Below, piece after piece: positions 8,681 to 14,938 of a stretch of DNA of 14,938 nucleotides. The translations under genes and the position numbers were made by a program. The notes beneath the pieces are model-generated. The model was not told the DNA's origin. It saw nothing but the letters and a program-made list of their open reading frames with translations, and made no database searches. How positions within the stretch are numbered: position 1 is the stretch's first letter; the number at the start of each line of letters is the position of its first letter. Origin of the DNA: Quisquiliibacterium sp. (GTDB lineage Bacteria; Pseudomonadota; Gammaproteobacteria; Burkholderiales; Burkholderiaceae_E). Where the stretch lies: the NCBI GenBank assembly GCA_023257915.1, contig JALRBB010000468.1:1-14938 (forward strand), read 5' to 3'.

Positions 8681-9601
8681 GTGAACATCGTCGCCCTTTT
8701 GTTTCCCGACATCACGCTGATCTTGATCGGCTGGCTGGTCCATCGGCATGGCAGCTTTCCTGCCGCCTTCTGGGACGGCCTGGAGCGGCTGGTCTACTTC
8801 CTGCTGTTTCCGGCGCTGCTGTTCGGCGCGATCGTGCGCAATCCGCTGTCGGCTGCGCAATCCGGGCCGATGCTGGCGGCCGCGCTCGGCGCGCTGGTGA
8901 CCGGAATCTTGCTCGGCTACCTGGCCAAGCCAGCGCTTGGCGCCGATCCACGCCGTTTTGCCTCGGGCGTGCAGTGCGCATTTCGCTTTAACTCGTACAT
9001 CACGCTGGCGGTAGCGCTTCGGATCGGCGGCAGCGAAGGGCTGTCGCTGGCCGCCCTGATTGTCGGCTTTGTCGTACCGACCGCGAATATCGCCGCGGTG
9101 TATGCGCTGGCCCGTAACTCGGGAGCGGGCCTGCTGCGCGAGCTTTTGCGAAATCCACTAGTGCTCGCAACGATCAGCGGCCTGCTGGTCAAATCCACCG
9201 GATTGCGGTTGCCCGAGCCGATCGATGCAACCCTGATTCGGCTCGGTCAAGGCGCACTGACACTGGGCCTGATCTGCGTGGGCGCAGGTCTGCGCCTCGA
9301 GGGACAGCCAGACCCGCAGACCGAGCAGCGGGGAGACACCATCCGGCTGGCGGCCTGGTTCACCGCGACCAAACTGCTGGCGATGCCGCTGGTCGCCCTG
9401 CTGATCGGCATGGCCCTGGGCTTGCCAAAGCTGTCGATGACGATCGCGGTCATGTATGCCTCGATGCCAACGGCGCCGGCCTCCTACGTGCTGGCGACCC
9501 GCATGGGCGGCGACGGTCGCTTCGTGGCCTTCCTGATCACGGTCTCGACAATCGGTGCGCTGTTCGCACTGCCGTTCTGGCTCTGGGCCAGCGGGGCCTG
9601 A
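8681..9601 (+). CDS. AEC (auxin efflux carrier) family transporter
   Basis: A 306-residue inner-membrane protein made of about ten hydrophobic segments, the usual size and topology for bacterial AEC carriers, which move malate, malonate, other organic acids or unknown solutes. Visible family features are the first span through residues 1-20, LVYFLLFPALLFGAIVRNPL (37-56), the FRFNSYI block (101-107) after the third span, RNPLVLATISGLLVKSTG (157-174), and the YASMPTAPASYVLATRMGGD block in the C-terminal half, typical of the family's second repeat. The start is GTG; it is divergent from xerD across a 75-bp gap and has no ribosome site, but a -10-like TACACT lies 7 nt upstream. It runs tail to tail into queG with 13 nt between the stop codons. 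The substrate cannot be read from sequence. Confidence 0.92.
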   Translation: MNIVALLFPDITLILIGWLVHRHGSFPAAFWDGLERLVYFLLFPALLFGAIVRNPLSAAQSGPMLAAALGALVTGILLGYLAKPALGADPRRFASGVQCAFRFNSYITLAVALRIGGSEGLSLAALIVGFVVPTANIAAVYALARNSGAGLLRELLRNPLVLATISGLLVKSTGLRLPEPIDATLIRLGQGALTLGLICVGAGLRLEGQPDPQTEQRGDTIRLAAWFTATKLLAMPLVALLIGMALGLPKLSMTIAVMYASMPTAPASYVLATRMGGDGRFVAFLITVSTIGALFALPFWLWASGA

Positions 9602-9614
9602 GTCTCGTTCGCGA

Positions 9615-10769
9615 TCAGGACGCCGGAGCGCATCCGGCTTGCGCGCTTCTCAAACGTCCGAGCGCCCAGCTAACGTGCTCACGCACCAGGGGCGAGGGAT
9701 CATCGGCCCGCGCCTGCAGCGCCTGAATGACAGTGTCCTCGGGTGGCGCATTACCAAGGGCGACCGCGATGTTGCGCAACCAGCGTTCATGGCCAATCCG
9801 CAGGATCGCCGAACCAGCCATGCGCTGCTCAAACTGCTCCCGGGTCCAGGCAAACAGCTCGATCAGGCCAGCGCTGTCAAGCCGGTTCCTGGGCGCAAAA
9901 TCCGGCAAGGATGCGGGCCTCGCGAACCGGTTCCACGGGCAGGCGAGCTGGCAATCGTCGCAGCCGTAGATGCGATTGCCGATGGCGGACCGCCACTGCT
10001 CGGGAATCGGACCAGCCAGTTCGATCGTCAGGTAGGAAATGCAGCGGCGCGCGTCGAGCCGGTAGGGAGCAACGATCGCGCCGGTTGTGCAGGCATCGAT
10101 ACAGCGATCGCAACTGCCGCAGTGGTCTGGTTCGCGCGCCTCGGCTGGCAGATGCAGATCGGTGTACAAGGTGCCCAGAAAAAACGTCGACCCACGCCGG
10201 CTATCGAGTAACAGCGTGTGCTTGCCGCGCCAGCCCAACCCGGCCCGGCTGGCAAGTTCCACCTCGAGCACTGGCGCGGAGTCGCAAAACACGCGATGCC
10301 CGAACGGGCCGATGGCCTGCGCGAGCCGATCTGCCAGGCGCTGCAGCCGTGTTCGCACCACCTTGTGATAATCACGGCCCAGCGCGTAGCGCGAGACATA
10401 GGCTTGCTGCGGCTGCTCCAGACGCTGCCGGGCATGGGCAAGCCAGTCGGGATCGTTGGGCGCGTAGTCGAGGCTGACCATCACCGCGGTCAGAGTGCCA
10501 GGCACCAACTCGGCCGGTCGCGCGCGCTTCAAGCCATGACGGGCCATATAATCCATGTCGCCGTGATAGCCCTCCCGTAACCACGCAAGAAGGCCGGGCT
10601 CGGCGTCGGTGAGATCGATATCGGCCACACCGAGCGACGAAAACCCGAGCTCCAGCGCCCAGTCGCGCAGTTGCCGAACGAGGCCGGAGCCCGAAGCGTC
10701 CGCCTCGCCAGCATTGCCCGTATTGCCACCCTTGCGCGGCTCTTTATCGCCGACCGGTTCTTCTTTCAT
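9615..10769 (-). CDS. queG: Epoxyqueuosine reductase QueG
   Basis: A 384-residue cobalamin- and [4Fe-4S]-dependent reductase that converts epoxyqueuosine to queuosine at tRNA position 34. Ferredoxin-like clusters are seen in [11 protein letters not shown] (217-227) and [11 protein letters not shown] (270-280), with Cys243 as a further ligand candidate. The [14 protein letters not shown] block (126-139), the FCDSAPVLE segment with Asp163, and [10 protein letters not shown] (179-188) are family hallmarks. The C-terminal 50 residues ([13 protein letters not shown]..., [15 protein letters not shown]) form the HEAT-like repeat seen in QueG. The N-terminus has about 28 extra Gly/Glu/Lys-rich residues before the conserved [14 protein letters not shown]; no internal start codon offers an alternative. 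It diverges from tsaE across 11 bp and lacks a ribosome site, with TAAAAT 6 nt before its ATG. Confidence 0.96.
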   Translation of the reverse strand: MKEEPVGDKEPRKGGNTGNAGEADASGSGLVRQLRDWALELGFSSLGVADIDLTDAEPGLLAWLREGYHGDMDYMARHGLKRARPAELVPGTLTAVMVSLDYAPNDPDWLAHARQRLEQPQQAYVSRYALGRDYHKVVRTRLQRLADRLAQAIGPFGHRVFCDSAPVLEVELASRAGLGWRGKHTLLLDSRRGSTFFLGTLYTDLHLPAEAREPDHCGSCDRCIDACTTGAIVAPYRLDARRCISYLTIELAGPIPEQWRSAIGNRIYGCDDCQLACPWNRFARPASLPDFAPRNRLDSAGLIELFAWTREQFEQRMAGSAILRIGHERWLRNIAVALGNAPPEDTVIQALQARADDPSPLVREHVSWALGRLRSAQAGCAPAS

Positions 10770-10775
10770 TCGTTC

Positions 10776-10781
10776 ATTTTA
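10776..10781 (-). promoter_or_regulatory. -10-like element immediately before queG
   Basis: On the minus strand this reads TAAAAT, followed by 6 nt (GAACGA) and the queG ATG. It overlaps the first base of the tsaE start codon on the other strand. There is no Shine-Dalgarno before queG, so a leaderless transcript is plausible. I found no good -35 at 16-18 nt. Confidence 0.35.
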
Positions 10782-11344
10782 TGCAGTCGATGGTTCCCAG
10801 CCTCGAAGCCCGCCTCGATGACGAAATCGCGACCGCCAGCCTCGCCCGCGCGGTCGCACCCTGCCTCGGACCGGGCTTCATTCTGTTCCTGTCCGGCGAC
10901 CTTGGCGCCGGCAAAACAAGCTTCGCCCGTGCACTGCTGCGCGCGCTCGGTTATCAGGGGCGCGTACAAAGTCCCACATTTACACTCGTCCAATCCTATA
11001 ATCTTTCAAGCTTTGAGCTGTATCACTTTGATTTTTATCGATTCTCTGATGCACACGAGTGGCGTGAAGCGGGGTTTGACGAACAACTGGGCGGCCATGC
11101 GGCAGCAATGGTCGAATGGCCGGAGCTTGGCGCTGGAACCCTGCCCGACCCGGATCTGTGGCTGCGACTCGAACCGCTGCCGGCCAACGAGCCGGACGAC
11201 CTGGGACAGGCGCGCAATGCCAGCTTGTCAGCCGGTAGCGAGCGGGGGACACAGTGCCTGAACGCGATCCGCGACCGTATCCTGGGCGATATGCTCGCCG
11301 GCGTTTCCTTGCGCGAGCAGCCGCAGCCGCCGCCGTCACGCTGA
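10781..11344 (+). CDS. tsaE: tRNA t6A biosynthesis ATPase TsaE
   Basis: A 187-residue P-loop ATPase that drives the TsaB-TsaD cycle in t6A formation. Walker A is GDLGAGKTS (39-47), followed by [12 protein letters not shown] (64-75), YHFDFYR (81-87) and VEWPE (111-115), all canonical. E. coli TsaE is about 153 residues; the extra 30 or so residues here are mostly a C-terminal tail that overlaps the start of amiC by 91 nt and reads as low-complexity QPQPPPSR at its end. The start at 10781 is 11 bp from the divergent queG ATG; a second ATG at 10790 is equally possible, and neither has a ribosome site (the upstream bases are pyrimidine-rich). Codons 62-91 are markedly AT-richer than the rest of the gene. 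The tsaE-amiC pairing is common in proteobacteria. Confidence 0.95.
   Translation: MQSMVPSLEARLDDEIATASLARAVAPCLGPGFILFLSGDLGAGKTSFARALLRALGYQGRVQSPTFTLVQSYNLSSFELYHFDFYRFSDAHEWREAGFDEQLGGHAAAMVEWPELGAGTLPDPDLWLRLEPLPANEPDDLGQARNASLSAGSERGTQCLNAIRDRILGDMLAGVSLREQPQPPPSR
11244..11249 (+). promoter_or_regulatory. Ribosome binding site of amiC inside tsaE
   Basis: GGGGGA sits 4 nt before the amiC GTG at 11254 and supports that start over any downstream one. It lies within the tsaE coding region, so amiC initiation takes place on message still being translated in the tsaE frame. Confidence 0.6.
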
Positions 11345-12612
11345 ACCTGCCGCTTGCCCGCGGTGCCGGAATTCTCGCGGTGCGGGTCTGGCCAGCCCCG
11401 GACTACACGCGCGTCACGCTGGAGCTCGACAAACCCCTCGCACACAACCTGATCTCGGTGCCGGATCCCCCGCGGCTGGTCGTCGATCTGCTCGACCTGT
11501 CGCTGGACAACACGCTGCGCGAGCTGGTCGCGAAGGTTCAACCTGACGACCCCTACATTGCCCAGGTGCGAGTCGGGCAGTTCATGCCGACAGTCGTGCG
11601 ACTGGTGTTCGATCTGAAACGCGAGGTAGCGCCCCAACTGTTCGCGCTGGAGCCGGTTGGCCGGTATCGACACCGGCTCCTGCTTGATCTGTACCCAAGC
11701 ATTCCGCTCGACCCGCTCGCCCAGTTTCTTGGCGAGATGCAATCGCGCGACGATCCGATCGCCGCGCTGCTGCGCGAGCGTGCACCGCTGGCTCAGGCAA
11801 AGCCCCCGATGTATGAGCTTCGCCCGGCGCCTCCGGTCGGCGCAAAGCCGACGCCACCGTCGAGTGCGCGCGAGCCACGCCAGGCGCCCGAGGCGCAGGT
11901 CGCCAGGCTATATACGATCGCAATCGATGCCGGTCATGGCGGCGAGGATCCAGGCGCAATCGGTCACGGCGGCACCCGGGAAAAAGACGTCGTCCTGGCG
12001 ATTGCCAGGTTGCTGCGCAAGCGAATCAATGCCGAACCCAACATGCGGGCATTCCTGACGCGCAATGGCGACTACTTCGTTCCGCTCGGCGTGCGGGTCG
12101 ACAAGGCGCGCCGGGTTGGCGCCGACCTATTCGTCTCGGTGCACGCAGACGCCTTCGTCGATCCGAATGCGAGTGGTGCCTCGGTCTATGTGCTGTCGGA
12201 AAAACGGGCCAGCAGTTCGGCGGCGAGATGGCTGGCCGACAAGGAAAATAGCGCCGATCTGATCGGGGGCGTCAATCTGCGGGGCCACGATCGGGAACTC
12301 GCGCGGGTGCTGCTCGAGTTGTCGACTGCGGCGCAGATTCGCGACAGCTCCAATCTCGGGCAAATCGTGCTTGGTCAGCTCGGCGAACTTGGCAAACTGC
12401 ACAAGGCATCGATCGAGAAAGCCGGCTTCGCGGTACTCAAGGCACCGGACATTCCGTCAATCCTCGTCGAGACTGCGTTCATCAGCAACCCGCAAGAAGA
12501 GGAGCGTCTGGCCGATCGCGAATACCAGGCGAAGATCGCCGACGCGATCCATGGCGGGATCCGCCAGTTTCTGCTCAGGTATCCGCCACCGGCGAAGGGC
12601 AGGCCCGTCTGA
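11254..12612 (+). CDS. amiC: N-acetylmuramoyl-L-alanine amidase, Tat-exported AmiC type
   Basis: A 452-residue periplasmic zinc amidase that cleaves the amide between MurNAc and the stem peptide during septum splitting. The N-terminus carries a Tat signal: twin arginines in ARRRFLAR (14-21) followed by an Ala-rich hydrophobic stretch to about residue 38. Residues about 40-147 form an AMIN domain (septal targeting), then a Pro-rich linker (about 180-215), then the Amidase_3 domain with zinc ligands His228 (DAGHGG), Glu243 (TREKD) and His297 (SVHADA), and catalytic Glu406 (VETAFISN). A helix insert between about 340 and 395 corresponds to the autoinhibitory region that EnvC/NlpD-type activators relieve. 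The GTG start is supported by GGGGGA at 11244. The gene overlaps tsaE by 91 nt and its 3' end overlaps the convergent kinase gene by 38 nt. Confidence 0.96.
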   Translation: MPERDPRPYPGRYARRRFLARAAAAAAVTLNLPLARGAGILAVRVWPAPDYTRVTLELDKPLAHNLISVPDPPRLVVDLLDLSLDNTLRELVAKVQPDDPYIAQVRVGQFMPTVVRLVFDLKREVAPQLFALEPVGRYRHRLLLDLYPSIPLDPLAQFLGEMQSRDDPIAALLRERAPLAQAKPPMYELRPAPPVGAKPTPPSSAREPRQAPEAQVARLYTIAIDAGHGGEDPGAIGHGGTREKDVVLAIARLLRKRINAEPNMRAFLTRNGDYFVPLGVRVDKARRVGADLFVSVHADAFVDPNASGASVYVLSEKRASSSAARWLADKENSADLIGGVNLRGHDRELARVLLELSTAAQIRDSSNLGQIVLGQLGELGKLHKASIEKAGFAVLKAPDIPSILVETAFISNPQEEERLADREYQAKIADAIHGGIRQFLLRYPPPAKGRPV

Positions 12613-13978
12613 CCGCTTCGGGAAACGTGACGCGAACCACGGTGCCGGTGCCGCGCGACGCATCGCCAATCTCGACCCGCGCCTCGTAGAGCGACGCGAT
12701 CTCTTGCACGATGGACAGACCAAGTCCGGAGCCACCAGCAGGCGCCGTTGGCGCGCGATAAAAGCGCTCGAAGACCCGGTCGCGCTCCGTTGCCGGGATG
12801 CCTGGCCCGGAATCCTCAACCTCGATGAAGGCGCCGCCCTCATCGGGCCCGCAACGAACCGTGATCTGGCCACCGCGCGGCGTGTAACGGATCGCGTTGT
12901 CGATCAGATTCGAAAGAACCTCGCGCAGTTCCCATTCAATGGCACGGATGCTGACTGCCTGCGTCTCAGCGCCAAGATCCTGCTCACGATCGATTGCGCG
13001 GTCGATCTGGATCGCCACCGAGTCCGCCACCAGTTCGGCCAGCTCAAGCTGGCGCTCGCCGGCGGTGTCATGGGTCGGACGATCGGAGCGCGACAAGGTC
13101 AGCAGCTGGTTGGCCAGGCGTGTGACCCGGCTGGTTGCCTGCTCGATGCGCGCCAGCCTGTCGGCCAGACCGCCAGCTGGCGCTCCGAGTGACGAGGCCT
13201 CACGAACCGCCAACTCGACCTGGCCCTGCAAACCGGCCAACGGCGTTCGCAGCTGATGAGCAGCATTCTCGATGAAGCGCCGTTGCCCGTCCTGCGTCGA
13301 ACCGATCCGCCCGAACAGCCGGTTCAGCGCGTCGATCAGCGGCAGAACCTCGATCGGAGATCCGTTTTCCGGCAAAGGCTTCAGATCGGATGGCGAGCGG
13401 GCCTGCACCTGCGAGGCCAGTTGCTCGAGAGGGCGCAACACGCCGCGCACCGACAACCAGACCACCAGGACCGCAAAAAACACCACCGCGAGATCCTGCA
13501 CAAGTCGGGAGGCGACCATGTCGCGCCGGGCCTTGTCGCGCTTGACCGTGGTTTCGGCCACCAACACGATACTGATCCCGATCGGCGTAGCCACCGGATA
13601 CGCAATGCCGCGCACCGGCTTGCCCTGAAACACCGCATCGAAAAAAGTTGCTCCGACGATGTTGTCCGGCCCCTTTAACCCGATGTCCCCGGCCAGTGTT
13701 TCATTGCTCGGACTGATCACCCGAAAGAAAATTCGGTCGATCAGATCGGTGCGCAGCAGCGCAACCGTCTGGTCATCCAGATCAAGTGCAACCGTGCCCT
13801 TCTCTGCACGCAACCTGGCCGAGACTGCAAACGCGGTGTTTGCCAGCGCCGCATCGTAGGCCGCCTCGACCGGTTCGATCGCGCGGTGAAAGTCGAACAC
13901 CGAGAAAGCACCCAGAATCAGCACCAGGGAAGGCAGCAGCCACAGTTGCAGCCGCGTGCGAATGCTCGGTGGCTTCAA
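12575..13978 (-). CDS. Two-component sensor histidine kinase, TctE/QseC-like
   Basis: A 467-residue inner-membrane kinase. A first membrane span (about 11-30) and a second (about 160-178) enclose a periplasmic domain of about 130 residues of the 2CSK_N type found in TctE-like kinases. A HAMP-like linker follows (about 179-230). The phosphoacceptor His241 is in AAHQLRTPLAGLQGQVE, the N box has Asn357 and Asn361 in LSNLIDNAIRYTPRGG, G1 is DSGPGIP (389-395) and G2 is GGSGLGLSIVQ (415-425), so all catalytic boxes are intact. It starts with TTG inside a TTGA overlap with the response-regulator stop, implying coupling. Its last 38 nt overlap the convergent amiC. TctE-type kinases respond to tricarboxylates, but no such transporter lies next to it within the window, so the ligand is open. 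Confidence 0.93.
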   Translation of the reverse strand: MKPPSIRTRLQLWLLPSLVLILGAFSVFDFHRAIEPVEAAYDAALANTAFAVSARLRAEKGTVALDLDDQTVALLRTDLIDRIFFRVISPSNETLAGDIGLKGPDNIVGATFFDAVFQGKPVRGIAYPVATPIGISIVLVAETTVKRDKARRDMVASRLVQDLAVVFFAVLVVWLSVRGVLRPLEQLASQVQARSPSDLKPLPENGSPIEVLPLIDALNRLFGRIGSTQDGQRRFIENAAHQLRTPLAGLQGQVELAVREASSLGAPAGGLADRLARIEQATSRVTRLANQLLTLSRSDRPTHDTAGERQLELAELVADSVAIQIDRAIDREQDLGAETQAVSIRAIEWELREVLSNLIDNAIRYTPRGGQITVRCGPDEGGAFIEVEDSGPGIPATERDRVFERFYRAPTAPAGGSGLGLSIVQEIASLYEARVEIGDASRGTGTVVRVTFPEAVRRACPSPVADT

Positions 13979-14655
13979 GCGACGGTCTCTTCGAGCCGGT
14001 AGCCCACGCCGCGCACGGTGCGGATCAGAACGCCCGCCCCCTCAAGCTTGCCGCGCAGCCGAGAGATGTAGACCTCGATCGCGTTGGGGCCGAGGTTGTC
14101 GTCCCAGCCACTGATCGCCTGCAACAGCTTGTCCTTGGACACCACGGTGTTGGCGTGCAGCATCAGGTATTCCATGATCGACCACTCGCGCGGCGTCAAC
14201 TCGATCAGGCCTGCACGCGAATGCAACTCCCGACGTGACGCATCCATGACCAGTTCACCAACCTGCGTGGACGACGAGACCGATGCGCCGGTACGCCGAA
14301 TCAGCGCCCGGGAACGCGCGATCAGCTCGCGCAGCACAAACGGCTTGACGATGTAGTCATCAGCGCCAAGGTTCAACCCGTCAACACGATCGTCGATGCC
14401 ATCGCGTGCGGTCAGGATCAACACCGGGGTGCGGCGTTCTGGGCCACTGCGGGCACGCAAGCGACGCAACCAGTCGAGCCCGCTGATGCCAGGCAGACCC
14501 AGATCCAGCACCATCAGGTCGAAGTGCTCGCTGCGAATCGCCAGATCCGCCTTTTCCGCACTCTCGACACGATCGACCGCAAAGCCCGCATCACGCAGGC
14601 CGCCCAGCAGCGCATCAGCCACCAGCGGGTCGTCTTCAATTACCAGGATTCGCAT
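13975..14655 (-). CDS. OmpR/PhoB-family response regulator, TctD/QseB-like
   Basis: A 226-residue DNA-binding response regulator. The receiver domain (1-115) has the acidic pair Asp8/Asp9, phosphoacceptor Asp51 in LDLGLPG, Thr82 in LTARD, Tyr101 and Lys104 in DDYIVKPF. The winged-helix domain (about 128-222) contains LTPREWSIMEYLMLHANTVV, the recognition region NAIEVYISRLRGKL and the terminal RTVRGVGYRLEE. Its TGA stop overlaps the TTG start of the kinase gene by four bases, so both are made from one message, regulator first. The promoter candidate is at 14677-14704 and includes an inverted repeat that could be an autoregulatory site. There is no strong ribosome site; the ATG is preceded by the palindrome GGTCCGGACC (14656-14665). 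Paired with the TctE-like kinase, it likely controls organic-acid uptake or envelope genes. Confidence 0.95.
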   Translation of the reverse strand: MRILVIEDDPLVADALLGGLRDAGFAVDRVESAEKADLAIRSEHFDLMVLDLGLPGISGLDWLRRLRARSGPERRTPVLILTARDGIDDRVDGLNLGADDYIVKPFVLRELIARSRALIRRTGASVSSSTQVGELVMDASRRELHSRAGLIELTPREWSIMEYLMLHANTVVSKDKLLQAISGWDDNLGPNAIEVYISRLRGKLEGAGVLIRTVRGVGYRLEETVA

Positions 14656-14676
14656 GGTCCGGACCGCAAAAGCTTC

Positions 14677-14704
14677 ATGGTATCCCCCATGAACGGGATC
14701 ACAA
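14677..14704 (-). promoter_or_regulatory. Candidate promoter of the response regulator-kinase operon
   Basis: On the minus strand TTGTGA (14704-14699) and TACCAT (14682-14677) are separated by 16 nt, each matching four of six consensus bases. A transcript would begin near 14670, giving a leader of about 15 nt. An inverted repeat CATGG/CCATG (14676-14680 and 14687-14691, 6-nt spacer) spans the -10 and could be an operator. Confidence 0.45.
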
Positions 14705-14816
14705 GCGTATTCGTGCCGGGCTGTCGCCTGCCTGACGGCTCGCGCTCAATTCACGCTGGCTGGAAGCCATTCCGATCTGAGGTACCCAGGCAAGCGCCGG
14801 AACCCGCTCGCGAGAC

Positions 14817-14938
14817 TCAGCGCCGCGCGTTTCTCGCCGCCAGGCGCGCCCGGCTCCAGTGCCGCAAGACCTCGAACACCGCTGGTAGTCCGGGGATGAT
14901 GATGAACGCGAGCGTCACCCACTGAAAGTGCGCTTTGA
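14817..14938 (-). CDS. Membrane protein C-terminal fragment, possibly DedA/VTT family
   Basis: An open frame enters from the right edge and stops at the TGA at 14819-14817, leaving 39 complete codons. It encodes one hydrophobic segment (HFQWVTLAFIIIPGLPAVFE) followed by an Arg-rich cytoplasmic tail ending in RLAARNARR. A last membrane span followed by a Pro-containing turn, a V/FE pair and a short basic tail is how many DedA (SNARE-associated, VTT-domain) proteins end, but other polytopic families are possible and the fragment is too short to decide. The reading frame, and not the overlapping plus-strand frame, is favoured by its clear amphipathic logic and by the 161-nt gap that follows before the response regulator, which has the look of an intergenic region. 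Confidence 0.5.
   Translation of the reverse strand, partial: KAHFQWVTLAFIIIPGLPAVFEVLRHWSRARLAARNARR

Noticed and set aside
8606..8860. 85-residue upstream extension of the xerD reading frame
   Set aside because: It overlaps the divergent AEC gene, has no recombinase similarity and is Gln/Arg-rich low-complexity sequence; the ATG at 8605 gives the normal XerD length.
12550..12564. GGCGG/CCGCC hairpin near the amiC 3' end
   Set aside because: It is within coding sequence of amiC, precedes the stop and has no T-run on the minus strand; probably codon-driven.
14757..14769. TGGCT/AGCCA hairpin in the gap after the right-edge membrane protein gene
   Set aside because: The 5-bp stem lacks a T-run, so a terminator call is not supported.

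Overview
The window looks like chromosomal DNA from a GC-rich betaproteobacterium, most likely Burkholderiales. That rests on gene content and layout: rpsU divergent from tsaD with a yqeY-type gene behind rpsU, queG divergent from tsaE-amiC, a Tat-exported AmiC, xerD near ybaK-plsY, and a TctE/TctD-like two-component pair. This is inference from family knowledge; no database search was possible. I see no insertion sequence, phage gene, tRNA, rRNA or CRISPR array.

Layout. Positions 1-729 hold the 5' end of a GatB/YqeY-domain gene and rpsU (both minus), separated by two hairpins, then a shared upstream region with tsaD (plus, 730-1749). From 8605 down to 1818 a co-directional minus-strand series runs xerD, a small cupin, an HpaE-like aldehyde dehydrogenase, a class II aldolase/adducin protein, a ketopantoate-reductase-family protein, ybaK, plsY and a ROK sugar kinase. 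Most junctions are short; the exceptions are 117 nt after xerD and 53 nt after the dehydrogenase, where a terminator-like hairpin lies. An AEC-family transporter (8681-9601, plus) diverges from xerD and meets queG (minus, 9615-10769) tail to tail. queG and tsaE have start codons only 11 bp apart. tsaE overlaps amiC by 91 nt, and amiC overlaps the 3' end of a histidine kinase gene by 38 nt. The kinase is coupled to its response regulator through a TTGA overlap (12575-14655, minus). The window ends with the C-terminus of a membrane protein (minus).

How the genes work together. Several act on translation and tRNA quality: S21, TsaD and TsaE (t6A37), QueG (queuosine, position 34) and YbaK (Cys-tRNA(Pro) editing). 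PlsY, AmiC and XerD serve membrane lipid synthesis, septal peptidoglycan cleavage and chromosome dimer resolution. Between xerD and ybaK sits a four-gene catabolic-looking cassette (cupin, dehydrogenase, aldolase, reductase) whose substrate I cannot name; it is the best candidate here for undescribed biochemistry.

Start-site signals are mixed. rpsU has a nearly complete Shine-Dalgarno, while tsaD, the AEC gene and queG lack one and have a -10-like hexamer 6-7 nt before the start codon, which suggests leaderless transcripts.
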